Notes: a model not told the origin generated them from the sequence alone. A stretch of DNA of 64,000 nucleotides from Anaerozeibacter quisquiliarum (GCA_051162045.1 JBISDI010000015.1), one strand, 5' to 3'. Shown: positions 1-8,526, counted from the stretch's first letter. Translations and numbers: made by a program.

Positions 1-608
1 TGGCCGTCGCGCCCGAACGCGGCCAGAACATCCTGGACGCCTGCGCCGCGCCGGGCGGCAAGTCGGCGCTGATCTGCGAGCTCATGGGCCTGACCGGCCG
101 GGTGCAGGCTTGGGAGGTGCACGAGCACCGCGTGGAGCTGCTGCGCGCCACCAAGGATCGGCTGCGGTTGGACAACCTGCGAGCAATGGCGCGCGATTCG
201 TCGATCCACCGGCCCGACTGCGACACGGCGTTTGACAGTGTGCTGATCGACGCGCCCTGCTCGGGGCTGGGCGTCATGATCAACAAGCCCGACATCAAGT
301 ACCGCGTGACCGAAGACGACATCCAAAGCCTGACCGCGCTGCAGGCGAGAATCCTCGAGGCCTGCGCCGGCTATCCGCGCGTGGGCGGGCGGCTGGTGTA
401 CGCCACCTGCACCGTGCTCAAGGACGAGAACGAACGGCAGGTGCGCGCCTTTCTGGATCGCCACGGCGAATACGCGCTCGACCCGTCGGACGACTGGCTG
501 CCGGAGGCGCTGCGGCCGCGCCTTGAGGGCGGCATGCTGCAACTGCAAGCGCACATCGACGGCATGGAAGGATTCTTCATCGCGCGCATGACGAGGAAGC
601 GGCTATGA
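1..608 (+). CDS. rsmB: 16S rRNA (cytosine-C5) methyltransferase RsmB, 3' part
   Basis: The open frame is already running at base 3, so the 5' end lies outside the window. It shows the catalytic domain of the RsmB/NOL1 family, which transfers methyl from SAM to C5 of a 16S rRNA cytosine: motif I DACAAPGGK at bases 36-62 (SAM binding), motif IV DAPCSGLG and motif VI YATCT, giving the two cysteines used for release and nucleophilic attack. Its TGA overlaps the rlmN ATG, so it heads or continues an rRNA-modification/signalling operon in the usual Firmicutes order. The N-terminal NusB-like domain cannot be seen. Confidence 0.93.
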   Translation, partial: AVAPERGQNILDACAAPGGKSALICELMGLTGRVQAWEVHEHRVELLRATKDRLRLDNLRAMARDSSIHRPDCDTAFDSVLIDAPCSGLGVMINKPDIKYRVTEDDIQSLTALQARILEACAGYPRVGGRLVYATCTVLKDENERQVRAFLDRHGEYALDPSDDWLPEALRPRLEGGMLQLQAHIDGMEGFFIARMTRKRL

Positions 609-1657
609 TTGAGCTTGGCGGCATGCTGCCCGAGGAACTCGAGGCCTACGCGCTGTCGCTTGGCGAAAAGCCATTCCGCGCGCGGCAGTTGGCTCCCTGG
701 GTGGGCCGGGGCGCACCGATCGACAAGATGAGCAACCTGCCCGCCGCGCTGCGCGAGCGCATGGCGCGCGAGGCGGTGACCAATCCGGTGTCGATCCGCG
801 AAGTGCGCATCTCAAAGCTCGACGGCACCGAGAAGTACCTGTATTTGCTGGAAGACGGCAACCTGATCGAGGGTGTGCTGATGCGCTACAAGCACGGCGC
901 GACGCTCTGTCTGTCCACCCAGGTGGGCTGCAAGATGGGCTGCGCGTTCTGCGCCTCGACGCTCGGCGGCTGCGTGCGCAACCTGACGGCGGGCGAGATG
1001 GCCGGCCAGGTGATCTGCGCGAACGAACGCCTCGCGGCCGAGGGCGCGCGGGTGCACAACCTCGTGCTGATGGGCAGCGGCGAGCCGCTCGACAACTACG
1101 ACAATGTGGTGAAGTTCCTGCGCGTAATCACCCACGAGAAACTTTCCAACCTGTCCGCGCGCGGCATATCGCTATCGACCTGCGGGCTGGTCAAACAGAT
1201 GCGCAGGTTCGCCGAAGAGGGGCTGCCGGTCACGCTGTCGCTGTCGCTGCACGCGCCGAACGACGCGATCCGAGCAAAGCTGATGCCGATCGCGCGCGTC
1301 CACACGGTCGAGGAGACGCTCGCGGCTTTAAGGTATTACATCGAAAAGACCGGCCGGCGCGTTATCATCGAATACACGCTGGTTCAGGGCGTCAACGACG
1401 ATCTGAGCTGCGCGGACGAGCTGGCGAGGCGCCTTCGCGGCATGCAGTGCCATGTGAACCTGATCGCGCTCAATGCGGTCAAAGAGACAGCGCTTGGCGC
1501 GCCGACCGAGGCCGGGGTCAAGCGGTTTTTGGACCGCCTGATCGAGCGGAACATCTCGGCCACCCGCCGGCGCGAGATGGGCGACGACATCGAGGGCGCG
1601 TGTGGCCAACTCAGGCGCGCCGCCTTGATCGATGAACAACAGGAGAAACAGCCATGA
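605..1657 (+). CDS. rlmN: Dual-specificity 23S rRNA/tRNA adenine-C2 methyltransferase RlmN
   Basis: A radical SAM enzyme that methylates A2503 of 23S rRNA and A37 of some tRNAs, acting in the cytoplasm. The 350-residue length is normal. The [4Fe-4S] cysteines are C109, C113 and C116 (CKMGCAFC), followed by GSGEPLDN. The second catalytic cysteine near the C-terminus is C333 in GACGQLRR. The ATG at 605 overlaps the rsmB stop (ATGA), indicating translational coupling. Downstream stp also overlaps by 4 bases. Confidence 0.96.
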   Translation: MIELGGMLPEELEAYALSLGEKPFRARQLAPWVGRGAPIDKMSNLPAALRERMAREAVTNPVSIREVRISKLDGTEKYLYLLEDGNLIEGVLMRYKHGATLCLSTQVGCKMGCAFCASTLGGCVRNLTAGEMAGQVICANERLAAEGARVHNLVLMGSGEPLDNYDNVVKFLRVITHEKLSNLSARGISLSTCGLVKQMRRFAEEGLPVTLSLSLHAPNDAIRAKLMPIARVHTVEETLAALRYYIEKTGRRVIIEYTLVQGVNDDLSCADELARRLRGMQCHVNLIALNAVKETALGAPTEAGVKRFLDRLIERNISATRRREMGDDIEGACGQLRRAALIDEQQEKQP

Positions 1658-2385
1658 AAGCCTACGCATTGACGCACGTTGGCAAGGTGCGCACCGGTAA
1701 TGAGGACGCCTACTATCTGCCGAAGGGCGGCGAGCGCTTTTGCGCGGTCGCCGACGGCATGGGCGGCCACCGCGCGGGCGAGGTCGCAAGCGCGCTGGCG
1801 ATCGAGATCCTGTCGAGGTGCCTGCGCGAGGCCGCGCAGCCCGGCGAAGACGCGCTGCGCGCGGCGGTCGAGCGCGCCAACCGCGCCATCTACGAGGCGG
1901 CGGCGGCCGATGCCGACAAGCGCGGCATGGGCACCACGCTGACCGCGCTGTGGTTTGACGCAAGCTGCGCGCACCTGTCGCATGTGGGCGACAGCCGCGC
2001 CTACCTGCTGCGCAACCGGGCGCTGATGCAGCTGACCAACGACCACTCGCTGGTGGGCCAGCTGGTCGCGCAGGGCGAGCTGACCCCGAGCCAGGCGCGA
2101 AGCCACCCCAGGCGCAACGTCATCACCAAGGCGCTGGGTACCGACCGCCACGTAATGCCCGACTTCACGACGGTCGACCGCCTGCCGGGCGACGTGTGGC
2201 TGTTGTGCACCGACGGGCTCAGCAACCTGGTGCGGGATTCAGAGCTTACAAAGCTCATGCAGGGCGGGGGCACCTGGCCCGAGAAGCTTCAAAAAATCGT
2301 CGATCTGGCGCTGACGCGCGGGGCCCCCGACAACGTCACGGCGCTGGTCGCCCTCGGGCCGGAGGAGGGGCGGTCAGATGGATAG
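1654..2385 (+). CDS. stp: PP2C-family Ser/Thr phosphatase Stp/PrpC
   Basis: A metal-dependent phosphatase that reverses phosphorylation by the PrkC kinase encoded next. 243 residues, the usual length for bacterial Stp. All PP2C motifs are present: TGNEDAYY (E17, D18), VADGMGGH (D34, G35), VGDSRAYLLR, TDGLSNL and DNVTALV. There is no membrane segment, so it acts in the cytoplasm. Start overlaps rlmN by 4 bases and its end overlaps prkC by 8, so kinase and phosphatase are made together. Confidence 0.96.
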   Translation: MKAYALTHVGKVRTGNEDAYYLPKGGERFCAVADGMGGHRAGEVASALAIEILSRCLREAAQPGEDALRAAVERANRAIYEAAAADADKRGMGTTLTALWFDASCAHLSHVGDSRAYLLRNRALMQLTNDHSLVGQLVAQGELTPSQARSHPRRNVITKALGTDRHVMPDFTTVDRLPGDVWLLCTDGLSNLVRDSELTKLMQGGGTWPEKLQKIVDLALTRGAPDNVTALVALGPEEGRSDG

Positions 2386-4219
2386 GGTACTGTCGGACCG
2401 CTACGAGCTGGGCGAACAGATCGGCACAGGCGGCATGGCCGTGGTGTTCGAGGCTTATGACCGCGTAAAGGACCGTGTGGTGGCGATCAAGGCGCTGCGC
2501 AGCGAGTTCAACGAGGACGCCGAGTTTGTGCGCCGGTTCGACATGGAGGCGCAGGCGGCCTCCAAGATGAGCCATCCGAACATCGTGGCCATCTACGGCG
2601 TGGGACAGGACGGCGACGTGCGCTACATCGTGATGGAGTACGTGCGCGGCAAGACGCTCAAGGAGGTCATCCGCCAGAGCGGGCGCATCAAGCCCGAGCG
2701 CGCGGTGCAAATCGCGCTCAAGATCCTGGCCGCGGTCGATTGCGCGCACCGCAGCCATGTGGTGCACCGCGATATCAAGCCGCAAAACATTTTGGTGGAC
2801 GTCGAGGGCAACGTCAAGGTGGCCGATTTTGGCATCGCGCGCGCCACCAACGCGGCCACCCAGACCTACGCCGACGGCAATGTGCTGGGCTCGGTGCACT
2901 ACTTCTCGCCCGAGCAGGCGTCCGGACAGGTGGCCGACGAGAAGAGCGACCTGTACTCGGTGGGCGTGGTGCTCTACGAGATGGTGACGGGCGAAGTGCC
3001 CTTCGACGGCGAGACGCCGATTTCGATCGCGCTCAAGCATGTGCAGGAGGCCCCGCGCAGCGCCCGCTCGATCGAGCCGTCGGTTTCGAAGGGCCTGGAC
3101 GAGGTGATCCTCAAGTCGCTCGACAAGGAAGCCAGCTGCCGTTACCAAGGCGCGGCCGAGATGGCCGCCGACCTCAAGCGCGCAATCCGCACGCCGCGCG
3201 GCGGCTTTGTCGATAAGCCCAACATCTACGGGCGCGAGCGGCTGATCCGCCAGCAGATGGCAAGCCTCGGCAAGCCGGGGTTCTGGGCCAAGGCGCGGGT
3301 TTGGGTGATCGCGGTCGCCAGCGGGGCGCTGCTGTTTTTGCTGGTTTACTACGGCTCGCAGCTGTACAGGCAGCTGTTTTTGCGCATCGAAATGCCCAAC
3401 CTGAAGATGTACGACATCGAACACGCGGTGGCCAATGTCGAGGCGCTGGGACTTGAGCACGTCATACAGGAGCGCCACAACGACGACGTGCGCCTGGGCT
3501 ACGTGATCGATCAGTATCCGGCGGCGGGGGAGAGCGTCTGGCCGGGCGACCGGGTGCAGCTGACCATGTCCAAGGGCAAGGAAAAGCTGATGATGCCCAA
3601 GCTCCTCTACATGACCCGCTCGAAGGCGGTTAAGCTGATCGAGGAGCACGACCTGATACTCAAGGACGTGATCCTTGACATCAGCAAGCAGCCGCCGGGC
3701 CAAGTGGTGTCCCAAATTCCCGCGCCCAACGAATGGGTGAAGCCGGGCGACGAGGTCACGCTGCACATCAGCGGCGAATACGCCGTGGTGCCCAGCCTGA
3801 TCGGCTACACGGTGGACGAAGCCCGGACCTTGCTGATCGCCAGCGGGTTCCCGCTGGGCGACATCACCGAGCAGATCAGCACACAGAAGCCCGGCCTCGT
3901 GATTGCTCAGACGATCGCCGAGGGCGATCTGGCGTTGCTCGACACGAAGATCGGCATCACCATCAGCCAGCAGCAGCCGACGACCTACCGCGCGCAGACC
4001 GCGGTGGTGGTCGAGGCGACCCAGGCCGGGGTGATGCTGTCCTGCCGGATTGAGGAGGCCGCGGGCGAGCGCGAGGTGTTGAGCCGCGAGCTCGAGGCCG
4101 GGCGGCAGGAGATCCTGCTCAATCTGGACACGCTCGAGCCGGGTACGCATACGGTGCGGGTGTATCTGGACGGCGCGCTGTCGATCGAAAAGCAAATTGA
4201 GTTTGTTGAGGAGGAGTAG
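2378..4219 (+). CDS. prkC: Membrane Ser/Thr kinase PrkC/PknB with PASTA domains
   Basis: Eukaryotic-type kinase that senses cell-wall fragments and phosphorylates division, growth and translation factors. The kinase domain is residues 1-265: glycine loop around 15-22, ATP-binding K38, HRDIKPQN with catalytic D132, and DFG at 150-152. A single transmembrane helix lies near 308-330. Three PASTA repeats follow outside the cell at about 338-400, 404-468 and 468-537, then a beta-rich tail to residue 613 that I do not recognise; it begins where the PASTA repeats end and may be a fourth extracellular module. It overlaps stp by 8 bases. Confidence 0.95.
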   Translation: MDRVLSDRYELGEQIGTGGMAVVFEAYDRVKDRVVAIKALRSEFNEDAEFVRRFDMEAQAASKMSHPNIVAIYGVGQDGDVRYIVMEYVRGKTLKEVIRQSGRIKPERAVQIALKILAAVDCAHRSHVVHRDIKPQNILVDVEGNVKVADFGIARATNAATQTYADGNVLGSVHYFSPEQASGQVADEKSDLYSVGVVLYEMVTGEVPFDGETPISIALKHVQEAPRSARSIEPSVSKGLDEVILKSLDKEASCRYQGAAEMAADLKRAIRTPRGGFVDKPNIYGRERLIRQQMASLGKPGFWAKARVWVIAVASGALLFLLVYYGSQLYRQLFLRIEMPNLKMYDIEHAVANVEALGLEHVIQERHNDDVRLGYVIDQYPAAGESVWPGDRVQLTMSKGKEKLMMPKLLYMTRSKAVKLIEEHDLILKDVILDISKQPPGQVVSQIPAPNEWVKPGDEVTLHISGEYAVVPSLIGYTVDEARTLLIASGFPLGDITEQISTQKPGLVIAQTIAEGDLALLDTKIGITISQQQPTTYRAQTAVVVEATQAGVMLSCRIEEAAGEREVLSRELEAGRQEILLNLDTLEPGTHTVRVYLDGALSIEKQIEFVEEE

Positions 4220-4228
4220 CTCTCTGGC

Positions 4229-5107
4229 ATGGATGGTCTGATTGTTAAAGGCGTGGGCGGGTTCTACTATGTGATCGATGAAGGCGGGCGCACGCACACG
4301 CTGCGCGCGCAGGGCAAGCTTCGCCGCCAGAGGATCACGCCGCTGGTGGGCGACCGGGTGTCGTTTGAAGCGGGCGAGGGCGAGGCGCACGGCTGGCTGA
4401 ACGCGGTGCGCGAGCGCAAGAACAGCCTGATTCGACCGCCGGTCGCCAACATCGACCGGTTGGTCATCACGCTGGCGGCGGTTAAGCCCAGCCCCGACCT
4501 CTTGCTGGCCGACCGACTGCTGATGCTGTGCCGTCTCTCCGGCATCGAGCCGGTGCTGGCGATCAACAAGCGCGATCAGGACGGGCGAGCCGCCGAGGAA
4601 CTGGCCGCCGAGTACGCGGGTGCGGGCGCGCATATCGCGATGGTGTCGGCCGAGGACGGCGGCGGCGTGGACGAGCTGCGCGCGCTGCTCCGCGGCACGG
4701 TGCACGCATTCGGCGGGCAGTCGGGCGTGGGCAAGTCCACGCTCATCAACGCGCTCTACGGCCTGACGCTGTCGACCGGCGACCTGTCCGATAAAACGGA
4801 GCGCGGCAAGCACACCACCCGCCACACCGAGCTGATCGCGGTTGAGGGCGGCGGCATGGTGCTGGACACGCCCGGCTTCAGCCTGCTGGAGCTGGATCTC
4901 GCCCCGCCGCTCACGCTCAAGGATCTGTATCCGGAGTTCGCGCCCTATGAGGGCCTGTGCCGGTTCAGCCCTTGCGCGCATGTCGAAGAGCCCGACTGCG
5001 CGGTGTGCCGGGCGGCCCGCGAGGGCCTGATCGCGCGCGCGCGCTACGAGCGCTACGCGGAACTGTACGAGACGATGAACGAAAGGTGGAGGGAACGCTA
5101 TGATTAA
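4229..5107 (+). CDS. rsgA: Ribosome small-subunit biogenesis GTPase RsgA
   Basis: Circularly permuted GTPase that releases during late 30S maturation. An N-terminal OB fold (about 1-65) precedes the permuted G domain: G4 NKRD at 113-116, then G1 GQSGVGKS at 163-170, then G3 DTPG at 213-216. The C-terminal zinc knuckle has Cys/Cys/His/Cys at about residues 244-257 (CRFSPCAHVEEPDC). 292 residues is normal. The ATG follows the prkC stop by 9 bases, with GAGGAGGAG at the prkC stop as ribosome-binding site. It overlaps rpe by 8 bases. Confidence 0.95.
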   Translation: MDGLIVKGVGGFYYVIDEGGRTHTLRAQGKLRRQRITPLVGDRVSFEAGEGEAHGWLNAVRERKNSLIRPPVANIDRLVITLAAVKPSPDLLLADRLLMLCRLSGIEPVLAINKRDQDGRAAEELAAEYAGAGAHIAMVSAEDGGGVDELRALLRGTVHAFGGQSGVGKSTLINALYGLTLSTGDLSDKTERGKHTTRHTELIAVEGGGMVLDTPGFSLLELDLAPPLTLKDLYPEFAPYEGLCRFSPCAHVEEPDCAVCRAAREGLIARARYERYAELYETMNERWRERYD

Positions 5108-5747
5108 ATTCGCGCCGTCGATTCTGTCGGCCAACTTTTTGAAGCTAAACGAGGGGATCGCTCTGGCCGAGCGCGCCGGAGCCGACTACCTGCACTTCGA
5201 TGTGATGGACGGCGCCTTTGTGCCAAACATCTCGTTCGGGTTTCCGGTCTTGCAGGCGGTGTCGTCGGGTACACAGTTGCCCTGCGACGTGCACCTGATG
5301 ATCGAGCGCCCGGAGCGCTACATCGAGCGCTTCGCCAAAGCGGGCGCGCGCATAATCACCGTGCACCAAGAGTCCACCATGCATCTGCAGCGGGTACTCC
5401 AGCAGATTCGCGGCTGCGGCTGCCTGGCCGGCGTGGCGCTCAACCCGGCCACGCCGCCCGAGGCGCTCAAATACGTGCTGCATGATTTCGATCTGGCGCT
5501 GGTCATGACGGTCAACCCCGGCTTCGGCGGGCAGAGCCTGATCCCGGCCGCGGTCAAGAAGATCGGCGATTTGAAGCGGATGCTCGATGAAGCGGGCGCT
5601 CGGGCCGAAATCGAGGTAGACGGCAACGTGACGCTCGACACCGCCCCCAAGATGATCCGCCAAGGCGCGACCGTGCTGGTCGCGGGCAGCGCGTTCTACG
5701 GCAGTTCCGATCCGGTGGGTTTTGTGAACAGGTTGAAAGCGCTTTAA
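5100..5747 (+). CDS. rpe: Ribulose-phosphate 3-epimerase
   Basis: Interconverts ribulose 5-phosphate and xylulose 5-phosphate in the pentose phosphate pathway. TIM-barrel signatures are complete: APSILSANF, HFDVMDG, DVHLMIE, MTVNPGFGGQ (phosphate loop and metal/acid region) and EVDGNV. 215 residues, full length. This is the last gene of the plus-strand operon and its TAA interleaves with the stop of the convergent asparaginase gene, so no room remains for a separate terminator. Confidence 0.96.
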   Translation: MIKFAPSILSANFLKLNEGIALAERAGADYLHFDVMDGAFVPNISFGFPVLQAVSSGTQLPCDVHLMIERPERYIERFAKAGARIITVHQESTMHLQRVLQQIRGCGCLAGVALNPATPPEALKYVLHDFDLALVMTVNPGFGGQSLIPAAVKKIGDLKRMLDEAGARAEIEVDGNVTLDTAPKMIRQGATVLVAGSAFYGSSDPVGFVNRLKAL

Positions 5748-6745
5748 TCAAAGGTCAACAAATCATGCGCCACCGGCGCGTAGAACAGCGCGCGCACCTG
5801 CGCGGCATCCCGCGTTTGAGGGAGAATCCACATCAGTTTCGTGACTACGGCCTCGAGCGTCATGTTGTAGGCCTCGAGCACGCCGCCCTGTCCGAGCACG
5901 CGGCCGCCCACCTGATACTTGGGCAGGTCGCTGCCCTCATGGGGCACCTGCGTGGTCATGACCACCGGCTTACCGTCAGAAAGCCAGCGCCCGCAGGCCG
6001 ACAGGAAGGCCTCGTCGCCGTAAGCGGGCAGTCCGCCCACGCCGAAGCTCTCGATTACCAGCGCGCGCCCGCGCTCGCGCAGGTAGTCGAGCAGCCCTGC
6101 GTCCATACCGGGGATCAGCTTGACCACCGACACGCGCTCGTCGAGCGAGTCAAAGAAAGCGACCCCCTCACGCGGCTTCGGCTCGTTGATATAGCGCAGG
6201 ATACGCCCGTCCTGAATCACGGCCAGCTCCGGGTAGTCGATGCTGCGGAAAGCGTCGAAGCTCTTGGTGCGCATCTTGCGCGCGCGCGGCCCCGCGATCA
6301 CGCGCCCATCGAACACCAGCACAACCCCATGCGAGCGGTCGTCCGCCGCGTAGCGGAAGGCGCTGATAAGGTTGATGCGCGCGTCGGTGTTGAGCGTGGA
6401 GATCGACTGCTGCGAGCCGGTCAGCACCACGGGCACGCCGGTGCGCTGGATCAGGTAAGTCAGGGCGGCGGCGGTGTAGGCCATGGTATCGGTGCCGTGG
6501 GTAATCACGAACCCGTCGTAATCGCCATAGTGCGCCTGAACGCAGCCGGCCATCGCGAGCCAGTCGGCCGGGCGGATGTTGGTGGAGTCGATGTTCATCA
6601 GAGCGACCGCGCGCACCTCGCACAGCTCGGCGATTTCGGGCACGTGGGCGAGCAGCTGTTCGGGCGCGAGGGCAGGGAAGAGCCCCTGGCTCGAGGGGAC
6701 CGAAGCGATGGTGCCGCCGGTGGCGATCAGGAGAATTCTCTTCAT
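5744..6745 (-). CDS. ansA: Type I (cytoplasmic) L-asparaginase
   Basis: Hydrolyses L-asparagine to aspartate and ammonia. The two threonine motifs of the asparaginase fold are present: ATGGTIAS with nucleophile T12, and THGTDTMAYTA with T85-D86. No signal peptide, so cytoplasmic type I. 333 residues is typical. Its ATG overlaps the stop of the upstream tyrosine recombinase (ATGA), which suggests co-transcription with it, an unusual pairing. Convergent with rpe, sharing stop-codon bases. Confidence 0.93.
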   Translation of the reverse strand: MKRILLIATGGTIASVPSSQGLFPALAPEQLLAHVPEIAELCEVRAVALMNIDSTNIRPADWLAMAGCVQAHYGDYDGFVITHGTDTMAYTAAALTYLIQRTGVPVVLTGSQQSISTLNTDARINLISAFRYAADDRSHGVVLVFDGRVIAGPRARKMRTKSFDAFRSIDYPELAVIQDGRILRYINEPKPREGVAFFDSLDERVSVVKLIPGMDAGLLDYLRERGRALVIESFGVGGLPAYGDEAFLSACGRWLSDGKPVVMTTQVPHEGSDLPKYQVGGRVLGQGGVLEAYNMTLEAVVTKLMWILPQTRDAAQVRALFYAPVAHDLLTFD

Positions 6746-7827
6746 TCGCGATCTTCCTTCTTTTCAACCCGTTTTTCCCGCAGCACCACGCTGCGCGCGG
6801 CCTGTCGGCGTCGGTCGTCGGCCATGGCGGCGTAGTGGCGGCGGGTGGTGTTGACATCGGCATGGCCGAGCACGTCGGCCACCAGGTAGATGTCGCCGGT
6901 CTCGCCGTACAGATTGGTGCCAAAGGTTGCGCGCAGTTTGTGCGGGCTCATGCGCTTCTTGAGCGGGGCGATCAGCAGAGCGTACTTTTTGACCATGTTT
7001 TCGACCGCGCGTACGCCCATGCGCCTTTGCTGGATCGACAGGAACAAGGCCGATTCATGGCCCGGCAGCGGCGTTACATTGGCGCGCCAGGCGAGGTAGC
7101 GCCGCATCTGATCCTCGACCTCCTCGGGCATGTACAGGATCACCTGATGCCCGCCCTTGCGGGTAATCAGGAAACCGCCTGTCTCAAGGTCGATGTCCTC
7201 GACATTGAGCCCCACGCACTCGCTGACGCGGATGCCGGTGCCGAGGAACAGCGTCAGCATGGTCAAATCGCGCATCCGCGTGATCTCGTGGAACTTTTTC
7301 TGGCGCTCGCTCAGCGCCGAACCCTGCTCGGCCATGTCCAATAACCGCGCCACCTCGTCGATCTCCAGCCGCAAAATGGGCTTCTGACGGCGCTTGGGCA
7401 TGTCAACCAACGCGCTTATATCGGCGGGCACCTTGTCATTTTTGAATAAGTATTTGTAAAATGAACGTAAAGCAGAAAGCTTGCGCATCTTGCCGGCCTC
7501 GCTGTTGACGAACTCGGCGTCCTGCTCATTTTGGTAGTAAGTCAAGTATTCCATGAACTGCGCCAGGTGGTCGGCGCTGATTTCGGCCAGCCGCTCGCTC
7601 GTCCAATCATCGGCGGACAGAGCGCCGAAGGCCGGAATCTCGCTTTTCAAAAAATGGAAGAACAGCCGCAAATCGCGCGCATACCCAAGCCGCGTCAGCG
7701 GCGTGGTGGTGGGCTCGATGGCGACCAAGAACTGCCCGCAAACGCGCGGCAACTCGCGCGCGGTCTGGCGGACGAGCTGCACACACTCACGCGTCAGCTG
7801 TTCGCGGTAGGACAAATGCTCAGCCAA
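6742..7827 (-). CDS. Tyrosine recombinase (Xer-like phage-integrase family)
   Basis: Site-specific recombinase of 361 residues with a SAM-like N-terminal domain (about 30-130) and a complete catalytic set: R200 (GTGIRVSE), K224 (TRKGGHQ), H296 and R299 (HKLR), H322 (LGHAD) and the nucleophile Y332 (RRHY). I place the start at TTG 7827 because GGGAGG lies 7 bases upstream; the in-frame extension beyond it only translates the 35-bp repeat array. The body resembles XerC/XerD, but without a second copy or dif site in view I do not name it. It overlaps the asparaginase gene. A TATAAT box is at 7862-7867. Confidence 0.9.
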   Translation of the reverse strand: MAEHLSYREQLTRECVQLVRQTARELPRVCGQFLVAIEPTTTPLTRLGYARDLRLFFHFLKSEIPAFGALSADDWTSERLAEISADHLAQFMEYLTYYQNEQDAEFVNSEAGKMRKLSALRSFYKYLFKNDKVPADISALVDMPKRRQKPILRLEIDEVARLLDMAEQGSALSERQKKFHEITRMRDLTMLTLFLGTGIRVSECVGLNVEDIDLETGGFLITRKGGHQVILYMPEEVEDQMRRYLAWRANVTPLPGHESALFLSIQQRRMGVRAVENMVKKYALLIAPLKKRMSPHKLRATFGTNLYGETGDIYLVADVLGHADVNTTRRHYAAMADDRRRQAARSVVLREKRVEKKEDRE

Positions 7828-7861
7828 GGAAGAACCTCCCAATACTCTTGCTATTGTATTT

Positions 7862-7867
7862 ATTATA
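7862..7867 (-). promoter_or_regulatory. -10 box of the recombinase gene
   Basis: TATAAT on the minus strand, 34 bases upstream of the TTG start. The position where a -35 box should be (7885-7890) falls inside the first repeat unit and reads GGGGCT, so the repeat array has apparently replaced the original upstream promoter half. Confidence 0.5.
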
Positions 7868-8069
7868 GCGATGCGCGAAGCGCGAGCCCCAAAAAAACCC
7901 AGCAGGCGATGCGCGAAGCGCGAGCCCCAAAAACCCCAAGGCAATGCGCGAAGCGCGAGCCCCAAAAACCCCAAGGCAATGCGCGAAGCGCGAGCCCCAA
8001 AAACCCCAAGGCAATGCGCGAAGCGCGAGCCCCAAAAACCCCAAGGCAATGCGCGAAGCGCGAGCCCCC
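7868..8069. repeat. Tandem array of six 35-bp units
   Basis: Six copies of a unit whose core is ATGCGCGAAGCGCGAGCCCC start at 7871, 7909, 7944, 7979, 8014 and 8049. The spacing is 38 then 35, 35, 35, 35 bases; the last four intervals are essentially identical. The core contains the dyad CGCG-AAG-CGCG. As 35 is not a multiple of three, the array opens all three frames on both strands and gives Arg/Ala/Pro-rich false translations. No spacers separate the units, so this is not CRISPR. Confidence 0.95.
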
Positions 8070-8100
8070 GCGACCTTGTCGTCACCCCAAACGGGCGCCC

Positions 8101-8211
8101 AGCTTTTGCGAAAGCGGAGCGAAGCGAAGCGGTAGATTGAGGGGATTTGCGCGCCTTCCAGGCGCGAATCCCCTCAATCTATTCGCAAAAGCTGTCTTTT
8201 GCGAATAGATT
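8101..8211. repeat. Nested and mutually exclusive inverted repeats
   Basis: Three perfect or near-perfect dyads overlap here. The first pairs 8101-8112 with 8182-8193 (12 of 12). Inside it, 8134-8180 folds as a long hairpin with AGATTGAGGGGATT arms plus a CGCGCC/GGCGCG top. A third pairs 8176-8190 with 8197-8211 (15 of 15, loop GCTGTC). The third uses the right arms of both others, so only one arrangement can form at a time. No gene is visible in it. Confidence 0.85.
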
Positions 8212-8236
8212 CGGGTGCGAGGAAGGGCCTCACTTC

Positions 8237-8416
8237 CTACTCCCCCGTACCCTCGCCCTCGATGATCTCATCGATTTCGACGGCCAGGTAATCGGCGTCG
8301 CTCTTGATGCAGCGCATGCAGTTATCGCAAACCTTATCCGGGTCCAAGTCGCAGCGGCTGCATTCGCCGCATTCATTGCACACCATGGTTTCATCCAGTA
8401 CGCACAAGCGTCGCAT
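8237..8416 (-). CDS. Small eight-cysteine protein, putative metal binder
   Basis: A 59-residue frame with ATG at 8416, preceded by GGGAGG, and TAG at 8237. Cysteines are at 5, 13, 16, 19, 22, 30, 33 and 36, giving four CxxC-type steps in a row (CNECGECSRCD, CDNCMRC), then an acidic tail (VEIDEIIEGEGTGE). The pattern suits two zinc sites or Fe-S ligation. No catalytic domain is visible. It is divergent from lexA and has its own strong promoter (TTGACA-17-TATACT). My impression is that similar Cys-rich small proteins occur in Clostridia, but I cannot name a family. It is too short for many gene finders. Confidence 0.85.
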   Translation of the reverse strand: MRRLCVLDETMVCNECGECSRCDLDPDKVCDNCMRCIKSDADYLAVEIDEIIEGEGTGE

Positions 8417-8497
8417 TCAAAAATCCTCCCGATTCAGGCAAAGGCACGGGCCGGCGTGGGCGGCGCTTTGCGATACGCCCCAGACGGCCCCTGCATT

Positions 8498-8526
8498 AGT
8501 ATACCGCCCGGCTCGTGCGATGTCAA
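8498..8526 (-). promoter_or_regulatory. Promoter of the eight-cysteine protein
   Basis: Minus-strand TTGACA (8521-8526), exactly 17 bases, TATACT (8498-8503): perfect -35 and near-perfect -10. Transcription would start about 75 bases upstream of the ATG at 8416. Confidence 0.88.

Noticed and set aside
2336..5134. Minus-strand open frame of 932 codons opposite prkC and rsgA
   Set aside because: Arises from codon bias in a G+C-rich genome: it is rich in His/Arg/Leu, has no domain, and lies opposite two certain genes.
7868..8069. CRISPR array
   Set aside because: Units are directly abutting without variable spacers and no cas genes are near.
7827..8085. N-terminal extension of the tyrosine recombinase
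   Set aside because: The added 86 residues are only the translated repeat array, and GGGAGG is placed correctly for TTG 7827.
6742..8211. Invertible or integron-like cassette around the recombinase
   Set aside because: No inverted pair of recombination sites flanks a promoter or gene; the repeats are direct and tandem.
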